Shown here in pieces: positions 1 through 6,808 of a stretch of DNA of 31,923 nt; position 1 is the stretch's first letter, and each line of letters begins with the position of its first letter. A program made the translations under genes and the position numbers. Location of the stretch: positions 1 through 31,923 of IMG/VR virus record IMGVR_UViG_3300046787_000230; one strand, 5' to 3'. The notes beneath the pieces were generated by a model, which made no database searches, had not been told where the DNA came from, and was given only the letters and a program-made list of their open reading frames with translations. Origin of the DNA: a virus.

Positions 1-1
1 T

Positions 2-3000
2 CCAATTGGACCAGCTGGCATGATTGCCTTGGGCAAAACTGGCATGGCTGCTGGAACAACCGCCATTGAGCTTGGCTCCGAAGTGCGCGATATGGTTGGC
101 AAGGTATTGGCCGAACGCAAGCTTGCGCCAACGGCCGCCAACATTAAATCAATATTGGACGAAGACGGATTCCGCGAGGAGGCCGCAAAGCAGGGCGCCA
201 TCAAAGGCTTGACGGTTGCTGCCGTTGACAACATTTTTCTTGGTATCGGCGGCAAGGTTGCCACGGCCCCAGCGAAGACTGCTTTGGGTAGGGCTGCAGC
301 AGGCGGGTCGGCTGTCGTAGTTGACGCCGCTGGTGAATCATTGGGCGAAGGTCTTAGCCAACAGTTTGCTCGCGGCACGGTTGATTATGGCGAGGCTCTT
401 CGAGAGGGAACGTCAAGCATTGGTCAGTCTGTAGCCCAGACTGCTGCGGGTTCTGCGATTGAGAGGGCGCAGGGGATTAGCACGGCGTTTGAGCCGTCAA
501 TTCAGCCTGCCGCACCCGAGGTATCAACCGCCGAGCAAATGGCCCGCGATCGCGGTTTCCTGACGCCTCAGCGCCCAGTTACCCAGCTCACCAACTTCAC
601 CCCAGCCGACAGCCCCACAAAGGCCGCAGGTTTGGTTGACGTTGTTGTGCCAGTTCCAGTTGCAACCCCTGCCGTCACGCCATTGGCTGAGGTTCAGATC
701 AATCCCGAGACTGAGCAGCAGTTCGGCCTCGACAAGCTACGACTGGGGACAACCAATGTCGGCGTACCAAGCACTGTTGGAACCACGGATGTACCTAGCG
801 GTGCAGGCGCAAGCGTTGAGCTTAGCGGAGGCGTGGGCACTGCAGGACCTAGCATCACTGGCCCAGAAGGGGGAGTGGCTGCCGCTACCACCGCAGCTCA
901 ATTCGGCGGTGGACAGGTTGCTGCTGTTGGAGCGGCCAACGGCCAACAGCCTACCGCTCTAAAGCAGGAGTGGTACGGCCGCCGTGGCGACGGCTACCTC
1001 ACAAAGCCAGACGCCGAGCAAGCTTTGCCCGGTCGTCAACGCATGTTCCCCGACCTTCAATGGACGGTCGAACCATTACCCACTGGCAAGTTCCGTCTTG
1101 CTGGCTATCAAACCGCAACCCCACAGGAGACAACCCTTGGCACTCAAACCACTCAAGCCATCCAAGCAGCGCAAGAAGGACAGCAAGCACCTACCCTTGG
1201 AACCGCAGTCGCCCCAACAACAGGCGCCGTTGCGCCCGATGTGCAAGGTGCTCAACCTACCGAGCTGAAGCTGGCGCCTGCCGCATCGATGCGCGTCATC
1301 AGCTCAGTTCGCAAAGAGCTGATCAAGGACAACGTCGAGATTTCCGCAGTGCCACAGGCTGAGATGAACGAGTCTCACAAGGTGGCCAGTGCCGTGGCCA
1401 AGCTGTTGGGCAAGACGCTCACCGTCATGCGCTACGAGTCAGGCAATCAGTCGGCCATGCCAAATGGTTTGATCGATCGCCTTGGTGGTGACAACATTTT
1501 TGTTGCCGACGACACTGAAGATTCGCCGCTGTTTGTGGTGATGCACGAGGCTCACCACGGTCTGCCGCAAGAGACTCGCGCCAAGCTGAATGCTGCGCTC
1601 AACTCTTTGTTCAAAGAAGAGATGCGTGGTGAGTTTGCTCGCGAGTTCAACTACACAGAAGACAAGCTCGATGAAGAGATCCCAGCCTTCATGGTGCAGG
1701 CGATCTCAAAGCGCGCTGACTTTTGGGAGCAGTTGCGCACAAAGATGGGCAACAAAGATTTTGCCGAGGTGGCGAAGCAGATCTTGGCCAAGCTCAATGA
1801 CATCCTCACTGGTGCACGCAAAGAGTACGGCAATGACTTCGTCACCAAGTACATCAAAGACGTGGAGAAGGCGCGCGACTTGTTGACCACAGCTTACGCT
1901 GAGGCAATCAACGAGAAGGCCACCACCACTGAGACGAAGAAGGTTGCGCCAACAGTTGGTCCAATCGCAAAAGAAGAGGCCGTCATCGATGGCGTCATGT
2001 ACTCTGCGCGCTCGCGTGACTTGGTGAAGCTGCCAACGATTGAGATCAAGGACTTGGTAGGCAAGCGAGTCATGGGTATTAAGGCTGACTTGACCGATGC
2101 TGGCGTGAGCTACACGGGCATCGACGGCAGCCAACTCGAGTTCCCAATCGAGATGATGGGTGGTCCAAACTTTGTGGCTCTACCTGAGAACATCAAGAGC
2201 AATGTGGTGTGGGCCGTGCGCGGTGGTGCAACGCTGACTAAGATCATGAACGTGGTCAACAACAGCGACTACATCATTGTGCACGCCATGAATGGCAACA
2301 GCCATTTGACAAACGCAACCATCTCTCAGGCTTACATTCAAACCGTTGAGGCGTACCTCAAAGACAAGCGCATCAGCGTTGAGAACTTGCGCGCGCTGGA
2401 CAAGATCGTTCGCTCGCCGGCAAACAAAAACTCACTGCCAGATTTCGTTGGCTTCGAGTCACCCAACATCATCGAGTACATCGATGGCTTGTCGTTTGAT
2501 CAGCGCGGCGCGTTGGCCAAGATCTTGGAAAAGAAAGAGGCGCAGATCCACGGTCTGCCAAACCTCGATCGCTTTCGTCGCGAGACCATCGATCAAGAGT
2601 ACGCAGGCTATCGTCAAGGCGACGCCATGTTGGTCATCGAGGTCGACAAAGAAAACCCCACCGTCAAGCTTGGCGAAGAGGGCACGAAGATGCACCCCTC
2701 CTACCCGCTTGGCCTTCGCGGCAAGGTGGTCGGCAAGCTCGCCAAGGGTATCAACTATGAGTTGATCTACCGCGACTACTTTGAAAACAAAGTCCCTACG
2801 CTTGGCAACAAAGAGGCTGGCGCATGGTACGCATTCGATCGCGTGCTCCCTGTGCAAGAGATCACGCCAGAGATCGCCGCATCCGTGTCAGAGGGTGGCT
2901 ACAAGGCGATCAAATCTGCGCGACAGGCCGAGGCTTCACTCGCCTTGGCTAACGACAATTGGCTGGTGTCTGGCAAGACCAAGGCCGAGGGCGGTGTGTC

Positions 3001-6000
3001 GGTGCAAGAGTTCGTCGACGCACTCGCCGCGAACGAAGGTGCTGCCGCTCTCACCATGTACACGCCTGACGAAGTCAAGGCAGGCATTAAGGACAAGTCC
3101 TTCAGCGTCTACCAACTTGGCAAGCAAGGTGGCGACAAGGGCATCCAAGTTTTCTTTGGCCTCAAGCGCGGCGCGCCTTGGTACAAGGACATGATCGACG
3201 GCGTCTCGGACAACGAGGTCGAGGTCGTGTCGGTGACCAACAACGAAGTTGGCGCGCAAGGTGTTGGGATTCCTGCTATCATCACAAAAGCTATACAAGA
3301 AGGTGCGACCATCTTGGATGCGTTCGCCGTCAAGAGCAAGCGTTTCCCTGATGGATTCTTGCCAGAGATGTATGGCCAATTCGGCTTCGAGAAGATCGGT
3401 TCAATTCCGTTCGACGCAAGCTACTACGACGCCAACCAAATGGCTGACCTGAAAAAGTTTTGGGCAGACGGTGGGTGGAAAGAATCCGATGGCTACCCAG
3501 ATGTGGTGGTCATGAAGTGGAAAGGTAATGATGATGAACGAGCAACGTCAATTGAAAGATATGTACGCGAGGGTGAGACAAGTGTTTCCGTTGGATCTGC
3601 TAGATTCAATGGCGCCCCAACAGCGGACGCTCACGGACAACGCAATCAATCGCGTGCTAAACAAGGACGGGGTCGAGGCGCTGACAGTGGACAGGTTGGA
3701 GGGGATCAAGGAGTTGGTAACGCAGCACCTGTGGTCCGACGCGCTTACGACAGCATCCAAGAACTCGCAAGCCTCAGCGATGGCGACATCCGAAATCTCG
3801 GACTCAACCCCGATGAAGTCGCCAAGCTCAAGCAATCCCTCGGCGGCATCCAATTCAGCAAGCGTGCAGGATCTCCAGAACCTATCGGAAGATCCAGCAT
3901 TGGGCGCGATCAGGGCGATGCAGTCAAGGTCGAAGGCGCCATCCACTACGGACGAAGCGCAGGGCTGAGCGTACTGTCTGGAACCAGCTTTGGTTCTGGC
4001 ATCAAGGGCGCGGAGCAAGCGCGCTTGTCTGGCGTTGGCGTTGACCCACGCATCAAGCGCCGCGTCTACTTCTACCTCCCAATGGAGGGCGGCATCCCTC
4101 AACCAGAGATTGGCTTGGGCACGAATGTCTACACCGCAAACCTAAGCAATCTGTATGACCCATCTCTTGGGACGCTGAAGCTTTCTACTGAACCTAACGC
4201 GTTCGAGTCTGGCGTTCTTGACGCTGGCTTCCGTGGCTACATCAATCGTTCCCAAGGCACGGCCGTGGTGCTCAACTCTGATGTGCCAGTCAAGGCTGTG
4301 GGCAAGTCGTCAGAGCAGACCATGGTGCAGCGCAAGCCGCAGATGGTTGCTCAAAAAATAAGCACACGTGTCGAGGGTCAAGAGCGAGTTCGCAAGCCAA
4401 CCAATGAAGAGATGATTGGCATCGTCAAGGCTCGCCCAGAGTTAGCCAAGGTGGCGCCTTCCTTCCGCTTGGAGTTTGGCTCTGCTCGAGTCAACTTCGA
4501 TGAGGCGGCTGCGGCTGACGAGGCGTTGGCCAAGGCAGGGTCGACGTTCCGATTCAATGAGGACACTGATGGCCAAGTCGAGGTGGACTTGCAGTTCAGT
4601 CGTCGCACGAAGCCAGCCCCAAAGAAGACGGTCATTGCGTACAAGCTGTTCCGCGTGGAGAAGGATCGACCAAGCGAGTTGTTCCCCTTGTTCGTCCCTG
4701 TGTGGGGCGACGATGGTCCACAGAAGTTCAGCGCCCGCGACCCACGTCGCCATGGCGAGGGCTTGCCAATTGGTGAGTGGTATGACGCAGAGGTGGGTGA
4801 GAACGCGCCGTCCACAAAGACTGGTAAGCCGCAGGTGAAGTCGAAGTTGGGCGGGCTGGCGTTCCGTCCGGGCTGGCACGCGGGCGATCTCCCCATCGCC
4901 ACCCACATCGGCTCCAAGTCAGACCCCTCATTGAACGCACCAGACCTCCGCTCATCCAATCAAGTGTGGGCTGAAGTCGAGATGCCCAACGACGTTGATT
5001 GGCAAACCGAAGCCGAGAAGCGTGGCATCAACGCCAAGGGTAAGTTCATTGCGAAAGAGGCGCACATCACTGACCAACTCCCAGAGGATGGCTTCTACCG
5101 CTACAAGACCAACTCCAACATGACTGGCAGTTGGCTGATTGGCGGCTCGATGAAAGTCAATCGCATCCTGTCTGACGAAGAGGTCAAGGCAATCAACGAC
5201 GCTGCTGGCACAGCAGACTTGCCACGCGGTGAGAAGTTCGACGCCAAGAAGTATGGCTTCGAGGGTGTCATGAAAAGCAATCGCTCTATCGGCGACGCCC
5301 TTCAAGAGCGCATCAATGCGGACATTGAGCAAGTCATTGGCGAGTACGAGAACCTCAAAGGCACAGACGACGGTCGCATCTTGGATACCGACATGGTGCG
5401 AGAGCTGTCGCCTGAGTACCGTGCTGATCGCTCACGTGCGGCCGAAGTTCACGAGGCTTCTAGCTTCTTGACGCAAGCAATGTTTGAAAGTCGAATTGCA
5501 AACAACGACGCTGGCATCGTTGCTTTTATGGCTGGCGGTGGCGGTGCTGGAAAGTCTACAGCCAACGAGTTGGTAGGCAACATGCTTAACAAAGCTCACA
5601 CCGTTTTAGATGGCACGCTGTCCAGCTACGACAAGGCCAAGCGTAATGTGGAGTCGGCGCTTAAAGCTGGCAACAAAGTGCGCATTGTCTATGTCTATCG
5701 AGAGCCTATTGAAGCTCTGCGTAACGGAGTGCTTACCCGCGCAGAGCGCATGGGTCGCACCGTTACCATTGACGCATTGGTCAAGGGTCACGCTGGCTCA
5801 AGCTCTGTTGTAAGAAAACTACAAGAAGAGTTCGGTGACAACCCAATGTTTAAGTTGATCGTGGTCGACAACTCACGTGGACAAGGTAATGCAAAGATTG
5901 CAAACCTGATAGACATCACACCTGTGATACAATCAGGACTGAAAGAGAGGTTACAAAATGCAACAGAAAGTGAATTTCAAGAAGGACGAATTGGGGAGGC

Positions 6001-6310
6001 CGTATATCGAGCCACAACCGCCTCGTATCCTGACGCCCGAGGAAGTGATCAAGCGGGACTTGGTGGCGAAGCAGTTCGACGAGGAGTTCAAGGCGGCGTT
6101 CAAAGACGGGTTGGATCTGAGCAACTACAACTCTCGTTGACCAAGTTGTTCACGGACCTTCGCGGTGCTCGCGGCCTGAAGCTTGCGCGCGTGCAGGAGC
6201 AGGTGGAAAATAACCCGCTCAGCGCGGCAATCAAAAACGTCGAAGAGAACTTCTACGACATCGTTGGCCAACTCGAAGAAGACGGCCTCATCAAAATCAA
6301 TTGCAAGTAA
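2..6310 (+). CDS. Giant phage polyvalent protein (partial at 5' edge): zincin, LPD, GNAT-like, ART-like and zeta-toxin-like domains
   Basis: The frame is open to the left edge, so the true start is probably upstream; residue 1 here is the ATG at 20. Visible segments are: an Ala/Gly-rich membrane-seeking region (1-150); Pro/Ala/Gly linkers (160-420); a zinc-metallopeptidase motif HEAHH (509-513) with a plausible third ligand at E552/E553; an LPD-type region (about 670-950); a GNAT-like fold (about 975-1170, ending in a 'PDVVVMKW' strand); a possible ADP-ribosyltransferase-like domain (about 1305-1430); a conserved domain rich in 'GWHAGDLPIATHIG'-type sequence (about 1530-1755); and a zeta-toxin-like kinase with P-loop AGGGGAGKST (1838-1847). 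Phage and plasmid polyvalent proteins are thought to be packaged and injected to act early against host defences. The last 120 residues run through another gene's frame, so the stop may have moved downstream. The ART-like and LPD labels are tentative; the zincin and zeta P-loop are firmer. Confidence 0.85.
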   Translation, partial: PIGPAGMIALGKTGMAAGTTAIELGSEVRDMVGKVLAERKLAPTAANIKSILDEDGFREEAAKQGAIKGLTVAAVDNIFLGIGGKVATAPAKTALGRAAAGGSAVVVDAAGESLGEGLSQQFARGTVDYGEALREGTSSIGQSVAQTAAGSAIERAQGISTAFEPSIQPAAPEVSTAEQMARDRGFLTPQRPVTQLTNFTPADSPTKAAGLVDVVVPVPVATPAVTPLAEVQINPETEQQFGLDKLRLGTTNVGVPSTVGTTDVPSGAGASVELSGGVGTAGPSITGPEGGVAAATTAAQFGGGQVAAVGAANGQQPTALKQEWYGRRGDGYLTKPDAEQALPGRQRMFPDLQWTVEPLPTGKFRLAGYQTATPQETTLGTQTTQAIQAAQEGQQAPTLGTAVAPTTGAVAPDVQGAQPTELKLAPAASMRVISSVRKELIKDNVEISAVPQAEMNESHKVASAVAKLLGKTLTVMRYESGNQSAMPNGLIDRLGGDNIFVADDTEDSPLFVVMHEAHHGLPQETRAKLNAALNSLFKEEMRGEFAREFNYTEDKLDEEIPAFMVQAISKRADFWEQLRTKMGNKDFAEVAKQILAKLNDILTGARKEYGNDFVTKYIKDVEKARDLLTTAYAEAINEKATTTETKKVAPTVGPIAKEEAVIDGVMYSARSRDLVKLPTIEIKDLVGKRVMGIKADLTDAGVSYTGIDGSQLEFPIEMMGGPNFVALPENIKSNVVWAVRGGATLTKIMNVVNNSDYIIVHAMNGNSHLTNATISQAYIQTVEAYLKDKRISVENLRALDKIVRSPANKNSLPDFVGFESPNIIEYIDGLSFDQRGALAKILEKKEAQIHGLPNLDRFRRETIDQEYAGYRQGDAMLVIEVDKENPTVKLGEEGTKMHPSYPLGLRGKVVGKLAKGINYELIYRDYFENKVPTLGNKEAGAWYAFDRVLPVQEITPEIAASVSEGGYKAIKSARQAEASLALANDNWLVSGKTKAEGGVSVQEFVDALAANEGAAALTMYTPDEVKAGIKDKSFSVYQLGKQGGDKGIQVFFGLKRGAPWYKDMIDGVSDNEVEVVSVTNNEVGAQGVGIPAIITKAIQEGATILDAFAVKSKRFPDGFLPEMYGQFGFEKIGSIPFDASYYDANQMADLKKFWADGGWKESDGYPDVVVMKWKGNDDERATSIERYVREGETSVSVGSARFNGAPTADAHGQRNQSRAKQGRGRGADSGQVGGDQGVGNAAPVVRRAYDSIQELASLSDGDIRNLGLNPDEVAKLKQSLGGIQFSKRAGSPEPIGRSSIGRDQGDAVKVEGAIHYGRSAGLSVLSGTSFGSGIKGAEQARLSGVGVDPRIKRRVYFYLPMEGGIPQPEIGLGTNVYTANLSNLYDPSLGTLKLSTEPNAFESGVLDAGFRGYINRSQGTAVVLNSDVPVKAVGKSSEQTMVQRKPQMVAQKISTRVEGQERVRKPTNEEMIGIVKARPELAKVAPSFRLEFGSARVNFDEAAAADEALAKAGSTFRFNEDTDGQVEVDLQFSRRTKPAPKKTVIAYKLFRVEKDRPSELFPLFVPVWGDDGPQKFSARDPRRHGEGLPIGEWYDAEVGENAPSTKTGKPQVKSKLGGLAFRPGWHAGDLPIATHIGSKSDPSLNAPDLRSSNQVWAEVEMPNDVDWQTEAEKRGINAKGKFIAKEAHITDQLPEDGFYRYKTNSNMTGSWLIGGSMKVNRILSDEEVKAINDAAGTADLPRGEKFDAKKYGFEGVMKSNRSIGDALQERINADIEQVIGEYENLKGTDDGRILDTDMVRELSPEYRADRSRAAEVHEASSFLTQAMFESRIANNDAGIVAFMAGGGGAGKSTANELVGNMLNKAHTVLDGTLSSYDKAKRNVESALKAGNKVRIVYVYREPIEALRNGVLTRAERMGRTVTIDALVKGHAGSSSVVRKLQEEFGDNPMFKLIVVDNSRGQGNAKIANLIDITPVIQSGLKERLQNATESEFQEGRIGEAVYRATTASYPDARGSDQAGLGGEAVRRGVQGGVQRRVGSEQLQLSLTKLFTDLRGARGLKLARVQEQVENNPLSAAIKNVEENFYDIVGQLEEDGLIKINCK
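3534..3968 (+). CDS. Overprinted ORF nested in the polyvalent gene, frame +1 relative to it
   Basis: The ORF could start at any of three successive ATGs (3528, 3531, 3534). AAAGG lies at a good distance from the third, giving 144 codons. The first 70 codons read as an ordinary helical protein (MNEQRQLKDMYARV...). By hand count about three quarters of their third positions are G or C, while in the long frame the same stretch has mostly A/T third positions and a low-complexity Gly/Arg/Gln protein. After about position 3740 the picture reverses: this frame becomes Ser/Ala/Pro-rich and the long frame looks natural again. It could be a real nested gene, or the trace of two compensating frameshifts in the polyvalent gene. 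Function unknown. Confidence 0.45.
   Translation: MNEQRQLKDMYARVRQVFPLDLLDSMAPQQRTLTDNAINRVLNKDGVEALTVDRLEGIKELVTQHLWSDALTTASKNSQASAMATSEISDSTPMKSPSSSNPSAASNSASVQDLQNLSEDPALGAIRAMQSRSKAPSTTDEAQG
5916..5933 (+). promoter_or_regulatory. Operator plus extended -10 promoter inside the polyvalent gene
   Basis: Perfect palindrome TCACA-CC-TGTGA (5916-5927) followed directly by TACAAT (5928-5933), so TGA-TACAAT forms an extended -10. The predicted RNA start is near 5940, just before the ribosome site and ATG of the nested gene at 5958. Five other copies of this module occur in the window. Confidence 0.65.
5958..6140 (+). CDS. Small overprinted gene (60 aa) within the polyvalent frame
   Basis: This gene encodes a 60-residue charged protein of unknown function (MQQKVNFKKDELGRPYI..., ending SNYNSR). 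AGAGAGG lies 7 bases before the ATG, and an operator-type promoter sits at 5916-5933. About three quarters of its third codon positions are G or C, as in neighbouring genes. In the polyvalent frame the same DNA gives a Gly/Arg-rich sequence, although the first part (GRIGEAVYRA) still looks like the tail seen after zeta-type domains. So the gene probably began as a normal overlap with the end of the polyvalent gene, which later lost its stop codon. The TGA overlaps a TTG that may start the next small protein. Confidence 0.65.
   Translation: MQQKVNFKKDELGRPYIEPQPPRILTPEEVIKRDLVAKQFDEEFKAAFKDGLDLSNYNSR
6137..6310 (+). CDS. Possible separate 57-aa protein with TTG start, same frame and stop as the polyvalent protein
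   Basis: The last 57 codons of the long frame (LTKLFTDLRGARGLKLARV..., ending GLIKINCK) read as a compact, self-contained protein unlike the Gly/Arg-rich stretch before them. A TTG at 6137 overlaps the TGA of the 60-aa gene as TTGA, an arrangement typical of coupled translation. No clear ribosome site of its own is seen. The segment may be made separately, as the C-terminus of the polyvalent protein, or both. Function unknown. Confidence 0.4.
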   Translation: MTKLFTDLRGARGLKLARVQEQVENNPLSAAIKNVEENFYDIVGQLEEDGLIKINCK

Positions 6311-6319
6311 GGAATCAAA

Positions 6320-6808
6320 ATGGCAACCCGTAACTTTCTCAAGCCAGAGACTCAAACTATTTTGGACAAGGCTGTGCATGCGGAGCTGTTCGCATCCAAC
6401 CTATACAAGCACCTATCGAATCACATGCAGCGCATGGGTTTCTTCGGTGCGCAAAAGTTCTTTGCTGGCGAGAGTGCTGATGAGCTGACTCACTACCAAC
6501 AGTTGGCTGACTACATGAACGATCGTGGCTCTGTTGCAAACATACCAATGATCGAAGCTATGCGCGACAAACCATCTGGCTTGATGGACGCTATCGAAGT
6601 TGCGTTCGACACTGAGGTCGAGCTGATGGAGAACTACTCCACTTGGTACGACGAGTGCAAGTGCGCGATCACAAAACAATTCCTCCTCCAATTCCTCGAG
6701 ACCCAACGCAAGAGCGTTGGTGAGTACGGCGATTTGCTCGCACGCCTCGAGTTGATTGGCGACGACAAGTGTGGCCTCATCATCATTGACCAAGAGTTGG
6801 GTGCCTGA
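6320..6808 (+). CDS. Phage-encoded ferritin-like protein
   Basis: A 162-residue four-helix ferritin, the usual length for bacterial non-haem ferritins (165 in E. coli FtnA). It aligns by eye with FtnA along its whole length: 'FLKPETQTILDKAVHAELFASNLY', then ADELTHYQQL and the closing 'GLIIIDQEL'. Ferroxidase ligands that appear kept are E22, E55, H58 and E99, with Q129 matching FtnA Q127. The later glutamates after Q127 in FtnA are not clearly kept, so the third iron site may be altered. The ATG follows the polyvalent stop by nine bases with AAGGAAT as ribosome site, and the stop overlaps the next gene. Family members oxidise and store iron as 24-mers. Here it lies between virion-protein genes, so a structural or packaged role is possible. 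Confidence 0.85.
   Translation: MATRNFLKPETQTILDKAVHAELFASNLYKHLSNHMQRMGFFGAQKFFAGESADELTHYQQLADYMNDRGSVANIPMIEAMRDKPSGLMDAIEVAFDTEVELMENYSTWYDECKCAITKQFLLQFLETQRKSVGEYGDLLARLELIGDDKCGLIIIDQELGA

Noticed and set aside
636-1362. Arg/Ser/Pro-rich reading frames overlapping the first part of the polyvalent gene
   Set aside because: They look like out-of-frame translation, lack ribosome sites, and the long frame here has a normal polyvalent linker composition.
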